This document shows, in pieces, positions 1 to 7,224 of a DNA stretch of 7,224 nt. The translations under genes were made by a program, and so were the position numbers. Where the stretch lies: positions 1 to 7,224 of the forward strand of contig CANMAT010000174.1 in the NCBI GenBank assembly GCA_947494865.1. The letters run 5' to 3'. Under the pieces are notes generated by a model. The model saw only the letters and a list, made by a program, of their open reading frames with translations. It ran no database searches and was not told the DNA's origin. Source of the DNA: Deltaproteobacteria bacterium. GTDB lineage: Bacteria > Myxococcota_A > Polyangia > Polyangiales > Ga0077539. Positions within the stretch are counted from its first letter, which is position 1. Every line of letters starts with the position of its first letter.

Positions 1-1
1 C

Positions 2-334
2 TGGGGGCGCCTGCTGCTCCAGTCGGGGTCGTTCGCGTTCACCGACATCGGGCGGCGCAACCGCCGCGGCGCGCTCTTCGACCGCGTCGTCGAGTTTGTG
101 AACGAGTACCGCGAGAAGCCCACGGCCCTCAGCGAGCGCGTGTTCGTGAGCTGCGGCGTGTACGAGTCGCTCATCTACGAGAACCGCTCGCTCGTGCCCC
201 TGCTCGACGCGACGGGCATGCAGGTGCGCTTCGTCGAGGCGCGCGACGGGCACAACTGGGAGAACTGGCGCGACCGGCTGCGCGAGGGCCTCTCGTGGCT
301 CTACCCGGGCCCGCTGTTGATGGTCTACGAGTAG
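2..334 (+). CDS. Fes-like putative esterase (alpha/beta hydrolase), C-terminal fragment
   Basis: This is the last 110 residues of a protein whose start lies upstream of the window; the frame is open from base 2 to tandem TAG stops at 332-337. The visible part fits the putative esterase family (enterochelin-esterase/antigen-85 type). An early strand LLLQSGSF corresponds to the conserved stretch downstream of the nucleophile elbow. A strand FVSCGVYESLIYENR lies where such enzymes place the catalytic acid. The motif DGHNWENWRDRL supplies the probable catalytic His (codon 251-253), and the sequence ends with the usual GLSWLYPG helix. The nucleophilic Ser (GxSxGG) must lie outside the window, so catalytic competence cannot be checked. 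Members hydrolyse esters, often of siderophores or acyl-peptides; the substrate here is unknown. The downstream ATP-grasp gene on the same strand, 75 bases away, suggests a shared pathway. A GTG at 98 is internal to the domain and is not a real start. Confidence 0.85.
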   Translation, partial: WGRLLLQSGSFAFTDIGRRNRRGALFDRVVEFVNEYREKPTALSERVFVSCGVYESLIYENRSLVPLLDATGMQVRFVEARDGHNWENWRDRLREGLSWLYPGPLLMVYE

Positions 335-342
335 TAGGAAAC

Positions 343-404
343 CGGCGACCGTGAGGGCGCCGGGCGACAGATGCGGCGACCGTGAGGGCGCCGAGTGAGG
401 GAGA
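343..404. repeat. 31-bp tandem direct repeat between esterase and ATP-grasp gene
   Basis: Two adjacent 31-base units (343-373 and 374-404) share their first 20 bases exactly: cggcgaccgtgagggcgccg at 343-362 and 374-393. They diverge over the remaining 11 bases. Each identical block can form a weak GGCG/CGCC stem. The second unit runs into the ribosome binding site of the ATP-grasp gene. The likeliest origin is a local slippage duplication of an intergenic segment. A regulatory role is possible because of its position but is not shown. Confidence 0.7.
398..403 (+). promoter_or_regulatory. Ribosome binding site AGGGAG for the ATP-grasp gene
   Basis: AGGGAG lies six bases before the GTG at 410. 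This spacing supports the GTG at 410 as the start. The in-frame GTG at 395 would overlap the purine tract and has no comparable site of its own. Confidence 0.6.
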
Positions 405-409
405 GAACA

Positions 410-1645
410 GTGGCTGACATCACCCGCGAGATCGGTCTGTCGCTCGGCGCAGACCTGTGCTGGCCCCTCTGTTACGAGGGGATCATGAAGCGCCTCGACC
501 TGGCCATCCCGGTCGACGGCGACACGGTGCGCTTCCACGTCGAGCGCGTCACCATCGAGCCCTTCGACCTGCGCCAGCCGTGCAAGTACGACGTGGTCAT
601 CGATCGGCTCACGCACTGGCTCCACACGAGCCGCGAGTGGATCAAGAAGTCCATTCTCATGAACGACCTCTACGTGTTCAACAACCCGTGGAGCGTGCAG
701 GCCAACGAGAAGCACACCTCGTACTGCGCGATGATGGCGCTGGGCATGCCCATCCCCGAGACGTGGATGATCCCGCCCAAGAGCTACGAGCCCTCACCCG
801 ACGTGAAGCCCACGCTGCAGCGGTACGGCAAGCTCTTCGACGTGGGCAAGGTCGGCGCGCAGGTGGGCTATCCCGCGTTTCTCAAGCCCTACGACGGCGG
901 CGGTTGGCGCGCCGTCACGCGCGTCACCAACGAGAAGACCGCGTGGAAGGCCTACGAAGAGAGCGGCAAGGCCGTGATGCACATGCAGGCGGGCGTCAAA
1001 GACTACGACCGCTTCGTGCGCTGCATCGGGTTCGGGCCGCAGGCGCAGTGCGTGCTCTACAACCCCGACGCGCCCCTGCACGACCGCTACACGATGGAGA
1101 CCGACTTCATCGCGCCGGCCGAGTGGGATCACCTGCGCAAGATCACCATGACCATCAACGCCTTCTTCGGGTGGGAGTTCAACTCGTGTGAGTCGCTCCG
1201 CGCCGGGGGCGTGTGGTACCCCATCGATTTCGCCAACCCGTGCCCCGACTCGCAGGTGACGTCGCTCCACTACCACTTTCCGTGGCTCGTGAAGTCGTAC
1301 CTCAAGTGGTCGATCTTCTGCGCGGCCACGAAGCGCAAGATGCCCAAGACCCTCAACTGGGAGCCCTTCTACGCCGTCGCCGCGAAGGACATCTCGTTCG
1401 AAGAGAAGCTCGACGGGTACGCCCGCATCGCCGACGAGCGCTTCGAAACCGCGCGCTTCGAAGAGTTCTGCGCGAAGCACCTCGGCCACCTCGACGAAGT
1501 TGTGTGGGAGTTCTTCGCCACACAAGACGCCCGCGACGCCGTGCGCCTCAAGGTCGCCGCGCTCTTCCCGGCCCACGAGGTCGAGCTCTTCACCGAGCTG
1601 TTCTGGCGCCGCATTCAGAAGTGGCGCGCCGACCAGAAGCCCTAA
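410..1645 (+). CDS. ATP-grasp family ligase, substrate unknown
   Basis: The product is 411 residues from the GTG at 410, chosen for its Shine-Dalgarno match (an in-frame GTG at 395 would add five residues). The fold is recognisable as ATP-grasp, the family joining a carboxylate to an amine or other nucleophile through an acyl-phosphate. Residues 1-110 form the N-terminal domain. GYPAFLKPYDGGGWRAV (about 153-169) holds the ATP-binding Lys159 and the glycine-rich loop. The metal-binding end is around Glu261 and the segment WYPIDFANPCPD (269-280). There an Asp273-x-x-Asn276 arrangement stands in place of the usual Glu-x-Asn. Residues 330-411 are helical, acidic and basic, with no known domain I can name. 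There is no signal peptide or membrane segment, so it is cytoplasmic. It follows an esterase gene, and together they may make or process an amide- or ester-linked metabolite. It is not PurD, PurK, DdlB, RimK or LysX by any specific signature. Family confidence is high; function is unknown. Confidence 0.85.
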   Translation: MADITREIGLSLGADLCWPLCYEGIMKRLDLAIPVDGDTVRFHVERVTIEPFDLRQPCKYDVVIDRLTHWLHTSREWIKKSILMNDLYVFNNPWSVQANEKHTSYCAMMALGMPIPETWMIPPKSYEPSPDVKPTLQRYGKLFDVGKVGAQVGYPAFLKPYDGGGWRAVTRVTNEKTAWKAYEESGKAVMHMQAGVKDYDRFVRCIGFGPQAQCVLYNPDAPLHDRYTMETDFIAPAEWDHLRKITMTINAFFGWEFNSCESLRAGGVWYPIDFANPCPDSQVTSLHYHFPWLVKSYLKWSIFCAATKRKMPKTLNWEPFYAVAAKDISFEEKLDGYARIADERFETARFEEFCAKHLGHLDEVVWEFFATQDARDAVRLKVAALFPAHEVELFTELFWRRIQKWRADQKP

Positions 1646-1654
1646 AGCCCCCGC

Positions 1655-2530
1655 TCACTCCACCACCGGCAATCGTCGCACCGCGCGCGACTCCACGGGG
1701 AGCGCCTGCGCGTGCGCCGCGCGCGCCGTGTGCTCGGCGTCGGGGCGAATGTCGGCCGCGCGCTCGCGCCACGCCCGCGCCACGTCTTGATCGAGCAGGT
1801 GCGTCGGTCGCACGTTGCGCAGGGCGTTGAGCATCACCTGGCGCACGTTGGGCTGCGCGGCCTCGAGCTGCGCGAGCAATGCGCTCATCTGGTCGCGCGC
1901 GAGGCCCGGCTGCGAGCCGCAGAGGTTGCACGGAATGATGGGGTAGCCCTCCATCGCGGCGAAGCGCGCGATGTCACGCTCGGCGCACTCGATGAGGGGG
2001 CGGATCACTTCGAAGCGCCCGTCGTCGGTGGTGTAGCGCGCGGGCATCGCCTGCATCTTGCCCGCATAGAAGAGGTTCATGAGAAAGGTCTCGAGCGCGT
2101 CGTCGCGGTGATGCCCCAGCGCGAGCTTGTTGCACCCGAGACGCTCCGCGGCCGTGTAGAGAATGCCCCGCCGCAGGCGCGAGCACAGCGAGCAGTAGGT
2201 GCCGCCCTCCTCCACGTGCGCGACCACCACGGAGTACGTGTCCTCCGAGAGCACTTCGAACTCCACGTCGAGCGCGCGCAGGTACGCCACGAGGGCCGCG
2301 CCGTCGTAGCCCGGCTGCCGCTGGTCGAGGTGCACCGCCACGAGGCTGAACTCGAAGGGAGCGCGCCGCTGCAGGTCGCGCAGCAGCGTGAGCAGGGTGT
2401 AGCTGTCCTTGCCGCCCGAGAGCGCCACGAGCACGCGGTCGCCGGGCGCGATGAGCCCGTAGGTCGCGCAGGTCTTCTGCACGCGCTCGCGCAGCTTCTT
2501 CTCGACGATCTTGTGCTCCGGCGACGTCAT
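1655..2530 (-). CDS. ttcA: tRNA 2-thiocytidine(32) synthetase TtcA
   Basis: The 291-residue product matches TtcA, the cytoplasmic ATP-dependent enzyme that adds sulfur to C32 of certain tRNAs using an oxygen-sensitive [4Fe-4S] cluster. The PP-loop SGGKDS is at 38-43, where ATP adenylates the target base. CSLC at 113-116 is the characteristic CxxC pair, and GHHRDD at 139-144 is the family motif. PCNLCGSQ at 200-207 supplies the further conserved cysteine (Cys201/Cys204 region) associated with the cluster. The length is slightly below the roughly 310 residues of the E. coli enzyme because the basic tail is shorter. The ATG at 2530 is preceded by a promoter-like TAGCGT seven bases away and no Shine-Dalgarno site, which suggests a leaderless transcript. 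It converges on the ATP-grasp gene with nine bases between stops, and is divergent from the C39-like gene. The related TilS and TtuA families are less likely because the full CxxC, GHHRDD and PCNLCG set is present. Confidence 0.96.
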   Translation of the reverse strand: MTSPEHKIVEKKLRERVQKTCATYGLIAPGDRVLVALSGGKDSYTLLTLLRDLQRRAPFEFSLVAVHLDQRQPGYDGAALVAYLRALDVEFEVLSEDTYSVVVAHVEEGGTYCSLCSRLRRGILYTAAERLGCNKLALGHHRDDALETFLMNLFYAGKMQAMPARYTTDDGRFEVIRPLIECAERDIARFAAMEGYPIIPCNLCGSQPGLARDQMSALLAQLEAAQPNVRQVMLNALRNVRPTHLLDQDVARAWRERAADIRPDAEHTARAAHAQALPVESRAVRRLPVVE

Positions 2531-2537
2531 GCGCGCG

Positions 2538-2567
2538 ACGCTACGAGCACCGCGCCGCGCGCTGCAA
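2538..2567 (-). promoter_or_regulatory. Predicted ttcA promoter, leaderless type
   Basis: On the minus strand, TTGCAG (2567-2562) is followed after 18 bases by TAGCGT (2543-2538). Seven more bases lead to the ATG at 2530, placing the expected transcription start at or next to the start codon. The -35 match is only TTG plus a weak remainder. The call rests on the spacing, which equals that of the better pyrG promoter, and on the absence of a ribosome binding site. Confidence 0.45.
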
Positions 2568-2623
2568 GCGACACGCTCTGCGACCCCCGAGGGAGCGTCG
2601 CCTGTGGCATCCTCGCGGCCATC

Positions 2624-4120
2624 ATGGGCGACGATCCGAAGAAGCCGACGAAGCCACCGAGCGCCGCGCTCAACCCCACCTTCGCGAAGCCGCTCGCGCA
2701 CGCGGCCTTCACCGATCCGTCGCGCGTGATGTCGCTCGACCCGCACCCGGTGGCCCCGAAGCCCGGCGCGCCCGTGCGCTTCGACGCGCCTCCGCCCGCG
2801 GTGTCCGCCGCCAATCGCGCGCAGCTCTTCGGCCCCACCTACGCGGCCCTCTCGCAGGGCTACAACACCGACCCCACCCTCGACGACCTCACGCGCGCTG
2901 AGGCGGTGTTCGGGGTGGTGCCCGCGCTGCTCATCGCGAGCGCCGCGCGGCCCGCCGTCGACGCGATGTACGGGGTGATTCAGCGCATCCCAGAATCGCT
3001 CCGGAGACCTTTTCACAAGGCCTTCGGCATTCTCATCGACAGCGGCCTCGCGCTCGCCACGGGCGCCGCGCAGACGCTCCTCGACGCGTCGGTGCGCGAC
3101 TTCGCCCCGGGCGCGAAGCTCCCCGCGAAGGTCGACCTCCCGGTGGACGCGTACTCGCAGCTCGACACGTCGTGCGGCGAGACGGCCGTCGCCATGATCT
3201 TGAAGTACGCCGGCGAGCCCGTGCTGCTCGACGACATCGACACGCAGCTCCCGGGGCCCGCGGGCATCCCCGGGCTCGTGGGAAGCGCGGGCGCGGCGGG
3301 CAACAACCTCGTCATCGACCGCGAGTTCGCGCGCCACGGGCTCACGGCCATTAGCGGTTCGGGCGACCTCGACCGCCTCAAGCTCTTCGTCGCCTCGGGG
3401 ATGCCCGTCGCCGTGGGCCTCGGGTGGGAGCGCGGCGGCGGACACTTCGCCGTCGTGAGCGGCTTCGACGACCGCGCGCGCACCGTCACCGTGCGCAACT
3501 GGAGGGCCGACGGAAAAACCGCCGCGGTGCCCTACGCCGAGTTCGACGCGTGCTGGGGGCGACGGCTGCGCATGATGACCGCCGTGGTGCCGCGCCGCGA
3601 CCCGCGCCTCGCGAAGCTCCTCGCGCAGACCGAGCTGCGCCAGCCCTCCACCATCGCGAAGGGCTTCTCGCTGGCTGATTTCTGGGTCGACCGTACGCGG
3701 GTCTACGTCGAGGGCGCGTACCGCTACGTGACCGCCGACACCGACGTGACCGTGCGCGTGAGCTTCAACTCCGAGGGCCTCGCGTGGGGCGGCGCCGACG
3801 AGCTCCGCTGGCTCAACGGATCGATCGCCGTACGACACCGGGTGACCGGAAAATGGACGGTGGGCTTTCGCGTCGACAAGCTCTCGCTGCGAAAGCAAGG
3901 CGAAGAGTGGAACACGTTTCGAACCACCCCCCTCGGCGGAGCCCTCTCGGTCGACGGCCCGGGCTTCTCGCTCGCCGTCGCCGCCGAGCGCGGCGCGGTG
4001 CAAGCATCGCTCGGAGTGGCCCTGGCGAAGCGTATTTCTGACCTCGGGCTCCAGGTGAACGTGTCGGTCAACGACCAGGGCCAGTACAACGTGTCGGGCG
4101 TGCTGGCGGGCACCTGGTAA
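2624..4120 (+). CDS. C39-like papain-fold cysteine peptidase with C-terminal beta-rich domain
   Basis: The 498-residue product is not a named protein that I recognise. Residues 1-60 are rich in Pro, Ala and Lys and probably disordered. Residues 85-160 are helical, with a hydrophobic stretch at about 93-112. Residues 175-325 look like a peptidase C39 core: oxyanion Gln179, nucleophile Cys184 in LDTSCGETAVAMILKYAG, and general base His274 in GGGHFAVVSGFD. The third catalytic position is Asn292 (TVRNWRADG), where C39 enzymes usually have Asp. Residues 341-498 show about eight alternating hydrophobic/polar strands and end in Trp. There is no signal peptide, no ABC-transporter domain and no double-glycine precursor nearby, so bacteriocin processing is not supported. 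The ATG at 2624 is chosen because it opens a Lys/Pro-rich terminus just after the 93-base gap that follows the divergent ttcA; no good Shine-Dalgarno site is visible. The frame stays open far upstream, but that part is antisense to ttcA. Peptidase or amidase activity is inferred, not shown. Confidence 0.8.
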   Translation: MGDDPKKPTKPPSAALNPTFAKPLAHAAFTDPSRVMSLDPHPVAPKPGAPVRFDAPPPAVSAANRAQLFGPTYAALSQGYNTDPTLDDLTRAEAVFGVVPALLIASAARPAVDAMYGVIQRIPESLRRPFHKAFGILIDSGLALATGAAQTLLDASVRDFAPGAKLPAKVDLPVDAYSQLDTSCGETAVAMILKYAGEPVLLDDIDTQLPGPAGIPGLVGSAGAAGNNLVIDREFARHGLTAISGSGDLDRLKLFVASGMPVAVGLGWERGGGHFAVVSGFDDRARTVTVRNWRADGKTAAVPYAEFDACWGRRLRMMTAVVPRRDPRLAKLLAQTELRQPSTIAKGFSLADFWVDRTRVYVEGAYRYVTADTDVTVRVSFNSEGLAWGGADELRWLNGSIAVRHRVTGKWTVGFRVDKLSLRKQGEEWNTFRTTPLGGALSVDGPGFSLAVAAERGAVQASLGVALAKRISDLGLQVNVSVNDQGQYNVSGVLAGTW

Positions 4121-4142
4121 TGACGCGGCGCATACCGGCGAA

Positions 4143-4172
4143 TTGACAGGGCGCGTGTTCGCTTCCTAGAGT
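4143..4172 (+). promoter_or_regulatory. Predicted sigma-70-type promoter of pyrG
   Basis: A perfect TTGACA (4143-4148) is followed after 18 bases by TAGAGT (4167-4172), which matches four of six bases of TATAAT. It lies just downstream of the C39-like gene's stop. The predicted transcription start is about 4179-4181, giving pyrG a leader of about 150 bases. It is the best promoter match in the window. Confidence 0.7.
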
Positions 4173-4180
4173 CCGCGTCC

Positions 4181-4332
4181 GTGCGTCGCACCGCGGCGCG
4201 ATCCCGTTGCTCTTTTGAGGGCATCGATACGCGCTGCACGGAGCGAACGCCCCGCGCCGCCGCCCCCTGCGATTACGACGCGCGAACCCTTATGACATCG
4301 TCGCACCCGACGACGACGAGCGGAGATTTTCG

Positions 4333-4336
<4 letters not shown>
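4181..4336 (+). other. Possible leader ORF overlapping the pyrG start by ATGA
   Basis: A 51-codon frame runs from a GTG at the predicted transcription start (4181) to a TGA at 4334-4336, sharing ATGA with the pyrG start codon. An internal ATG at 4292 would give a 14-residue version with the same end. The codons lack the strong G/C third-position bias of the neighbouring genes, and there is no Shine-Dalgarno site, which argues against a conserved protein. The placement would suit a leaderless leader peptide translationally coupled to pyrG. The rest of the 4121-4332 gap holds the promoter and the pyrG ribosome binding site; I see no intrinsic terminator or riboswitch there. Confidence 0.25.
4322..4325 (+). 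promoter_or_regulatory. Ribosome binding site GGAG for pyrG
   Basis: GGAG lies seven bases before the ATG at 4333, and the A/T-rich stretch between them is unusual in this GC-rich window. It fixes the pyrG start and indicates that pyrG can initiate independently of the possible leader ORF. Confidence 0.65.
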
Positions 4337-5990
<1,654 letters not shown>

Positions 5991-5991
<1 letters not shown>

Positions 5992-6007
5992 CGAGGGCGT
6001 TCCTCGC
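5991..6007 (+). terminator. Small hairpin at the pyrG stop, weak terminator candidate
   Basis: GCGAGG (5991-5996) can pair with CCTCGC (6002-6007) around a five-base loop. An alternative GGGCG/CGCCC pairing (5995-5999 with 6005-6009) overlaps it. No T-run follows, so it is at best a pause or mRNA-stabilising structure rather than a standard intrinsic terminator. Confidence 0.25.
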
Positions 6008-6021
6008 CCGTCACTTCGCGG

Positions 6022-6027
6022 TACGAT
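6022..6027 (+). promoter_or_regulatory. Predicted -10 element TACGAT of the lipoprotein gene
   Basis: TACGAT fits TANNNT and sits exactly seven bases before the ATG at 6035, the same geometry as the ttcA box. It overlaps the other candidate start codon, ATG at 6026. No convincing -35 lies 16-18 bases upstream, so the call is tentative. Confidence 0.35.
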
Positions 6028-6034
6028 GCGCGCC

Positions 6035-6892
6035 ATGCGCCGCTCTTCGTTCCTTTCGTGCCTCACGCTCCTCTTCGGCTGTTCGAGCGAGACCCCCGCG
6101 GGCACGCCCGACGCCGCCACCGCCAGCGACACGCCCCCCATCGACGCGCCCGCTACGCCCGACGCGCCCGCTACGCCCGACGCGCGCACCGACGTGGCCG
6201 CCGACGGCGGGCCCGCGTGCGGCGCCGCGTGGGGCGCGCGCTGCAACCTCATCTCGGGCGCGGGCTGCACCGCGGGCCAGGGCTGCTACCTCGTCAACGG
6301 CCTCTCGGGCATGAGCGCCCTCTGCCGCGCCGCTGGCAGCGCCGGGTGGGACGAGCCGTGTATGAACCCCACCGACTGCCGCGAGGGCTTTCTCTGCGTG
6401 GCCCCGGGGCGCTGCGCCAAGCTCTGCTGCGACGACGACCGCCAGTGCAGCGACGAGTCGCGCGGCGGCCGCGCGGGCGCGCGCTGCATGTCGATGCTCA
6501 CCGACGGCCGCGGGCTGCGGCTCTGCGTCGGCGACGCGGGCTGCGACCCCTTCGTCACGAGCAACAACCGCTGCCCCGCCGAGACGCCGCGCTGCAACCC
6601 CGCGGGCGACAACACCGTCTGCGGCCCCTTCGCCATGGGCTGCGCGACGCCCGCCGCCGAGGGGGCCCCGTGCTGCGACGGCGCCTGCTGCGGCGTCGGG
6701 CTCCTGTGCGTGGGGCCGCAGAGCCGCGAGATGTGCCTCGCCGCGCCGGCGCCCACCAGCGTGTGCCGCCGCACGTGCAACCTCCGCGTGGCCAACCCCG
6801 ACGGGCAGTGCCCCATGGGCCAGCGCTGCACCATGTTCAGCGCGATGAGCTCGCTGCCGACGTACTTCGGGTACTGCGCGCCGGCGATGTGA
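6035..6892 (+). CDS. Cysteine-rich secreted lipoprotein, function unknown
   Basis: The product is 285 residues from the ATG at 6035; an ATG at 6026 would add three residues. The start at 6035 is preferred because a TACGAT box lies seven bases before it and neither start has a ribosome binding site. Residues 1-15 are a short basic, then hydrophobic signal peptide ending in the lipobox LFGC, so Cys16 should be lipidated and the protein anchored to the cell envelope. Residues 17-58 are a flexible Asp/Ala/Pro/Thr linker. The rest holds 30 cysteines, an even number that suits disulfide pairing outside the cytoplasm. Three related stretches can be seen (about 70-97, 170-196 and 248-281), the first and third sharing CNL...GQ.C patterns. 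Adjacent CC pairs occur near 131, 213 and 218. I recognise no enzyme motif; binding or surface scaffolding is a guess. The style is common among myxobacterial lipoproteins. Its 3' end overlaps the convergent gene by 56 bases. Confidence 0.85.
   Translation: MRRSSFLSCLTLLFGCSSETPAGTPDAATASDTPPIDAPATPDAPATPDARTDVAADGGPACGAAWGARCNLISGAGCTAGQGCYLVNGLSGMSALCRAAGSAGWDEPCMNPTDCREGFLCVAPGRCAKLCCDDDRQCSDESRGGRAGARCMSMLTDGRGLRLCVGDAGCDPFVTSNNRCPAETPRCNPAGDNTVCGPFAMGCATPAAEGAPCCDGACCGVGLLCVGPQSREMCLAAPAPTSVCRRTCNLRVANPDGQCPMGQRCTMFSAMSSLPTYFGYCAPAM
6143..6185 (+). repeat. 18-bp tandem repeat in the lipoprotein linker
   Basis: The unit gacgcgcccgctacgccc occurs at 6143-6160 and 6161-6178, followed by seven bases of a third copy. 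Being a multiple of three, it encodes Asp-Ala-Pro-Ala-Thr-Pro repeats in the spacer after the lipidated cysteine. Exact nucleotide identity points to recent slippage, so linker length may vary between strains. Confidence 0.85.
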
Positions 6893-7224
6893 CCGCCGCG
6901 GGCACGCAGCGCACGTGCGCAAGCGCGAGGCGCCGCGCGCGGTCGCCGTCGGGCGCGTCGATCCACGCGATGAGGGCGCCCGAGTCGAGGGGCGCGAAGG
7001 CGAGGTCGGCGCCGTCGCAGGGCGGCGCGTCGCCGTCGTCGAGGGGGAGGGTGATGCTGCGCAGCGCGCGCTCTCCCCGCGCGGCGTAGGCCACCACGAG
7101 GGGCCGTGAAGAAGGGCTGCGAGGCGAGAAGCCGGCCACCATGGCGCCGCCGGGGGTCCAGGCGGCGAGCGGGTCCCACCAGGCGTCGAGGACGCGCGAG
7201 GGTACGAGCCGACCGTCGACGGGC
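6837..7224 (-). CDS. C-terminal fragment of an unidentified protein with propeller-like strands
   Basis: The frame is open from the window edge to a TGA at 6839-6837, giving 128 residues whose start lies beyond 7224. Codon third positions are strongly G/C, as in real genes here. Two related segments, LVVAYAARGERALRSITL and ALIAWIDAPDGDRARRLALA, share a pattern of hydrophobic strand, aromatic residue, turn, Arg and second strand. This resembles successive blades of a beta-propeller or similar repeat protein; the family is not identifiable from this fragment. Two cysteines are present (PPCDG, HVRC). The final 18 or so residues, rich in Ser, Arg and Ala, are encoded antisense to the end of the lipoprotein gene and are probably a nonconserved tail. 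The forward-strand gap 6893-7224 contains only this gene. Localisation cannot be judged without the N-terminus. Confidence 0.6.
   Translation of the reverse strand, partial: PVDGRLVPSRVLDAWWDPLAAWTPGGAMVAGFSPRSPSSRPLVVAYAARGERALRSITLPLDDGDAPPCDGADLAFAPLDSGALIAWIDAPDGDRARRLALAHVRCVPAAVTSPARSTRSTSAASSSR

Noticed and set aside
343..404. CRISPR-like repeat
   Set aside because: There are only two units with an 11-base variable part, no further copies and no cas genes.
395..409. GTG at 395 as the start of the ATP-grasp gene
   Set aside because: The purine tract AGGGAG at 398-403 fits the GTG at 410; the earlier GTG overlaps this tract and has no site of its own.
794..1576. Minus-strand open frame opposite the ATP-grasp gene
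   Set aside because: It is a shadow of a gene with clear ATP-grasp motifs, with no start signal or domain of its own.
1712..2623. Upstream in-frame extension of the C39-like protein
   Set aside because: It runs antisense through ttcA with an Arg/Ala/Val/His-rich composition. The ATG at 2624 gives a sensible start just after the intergenic gap.
2531..4003. N-terminal extension of ttcA antisense to the C39-like gene
   Set aside because: TtcA family members begin near the ATG at 2530. The extension has the low-complexity Arg/Glu/Val/His look of a shadow frame.
2624..4120. Bacteriocin-processing transporter role for the C39-like protein
   Set aside because: There is no transmembrane ABC-transporter domain, no ATP-binding cassette and no double-glycine precursor gene in the window.

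Overview
The window is very GC-rich, with strong G/C bias at third codon positions. It carries a cysteine-rich lipoprotein with an Asp/Ala/Pro/Thr linker of a kind common in Myxococcota (Polyangia/Sandaracinus-like bacteria). That assignment is an inference from style and gene content; no rRNA or other marker confirms it. I see no mobile element, CRISPR array, tRNA or rRNA. The region looks chromosomal and is densely packed.

Layout: (1) Bases 2-334 are the C-terminal part of a Fes-like esterase (alpha/beta hydrolase). (2) After a gap of about 75 bases holding a 31-bp tandem repeat comes an ATP-grasp ligase (410-1645) on the same strand, probably in the same transcription unit. (3) Convergent to it, with only 9 bases between stop codons, is ttcA (1655-2530, minus), the tRNA 2-thiocytidine synthetase. 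(4) Divergent from ttcA is an unfamiliar 498-residue protein with a C39-like papain-fold peptidase core and a beta-rich C-terminal domain (2624-4120). (5) A 212-base leader region has a good sigma-70-type promoter and precedes pyrG, CTP synthase (4333-5991). (6) A small secreted lipoprotein with 30 cysteines besides the lipobox cysteine follows (6035-6892). (7) The window ends in the C-terminal part of a minus-strand protein with propeller-like strands (6837 to beyond 7224), which overlaps the lipoprotein gene tail to tail.

How the genes work together: ttcA and pyrG are housekeeping genes that can be named with confidence. The esterase and ATP-grasp enzyme plausibly form a small-molecule or peptide-modification pair, but the sequence does not show the substrate. 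The C39-like protein is an orphan, with no ABC transporter, signal peptide or precursor peptide nearby. The lipoprotein and the terminal minus-strand gene look like cell-envelope or accessory functions of unknown role.

A recurring promoter pattern was noticed: TTGNNN, 18 bases, TANNNT. It is seen before pyrG and before ttcA. In ttcA and the lipoprotein gene the TANNNT box sits exactly 7 bases before an ATG, which suggests leaderless mRNAs.
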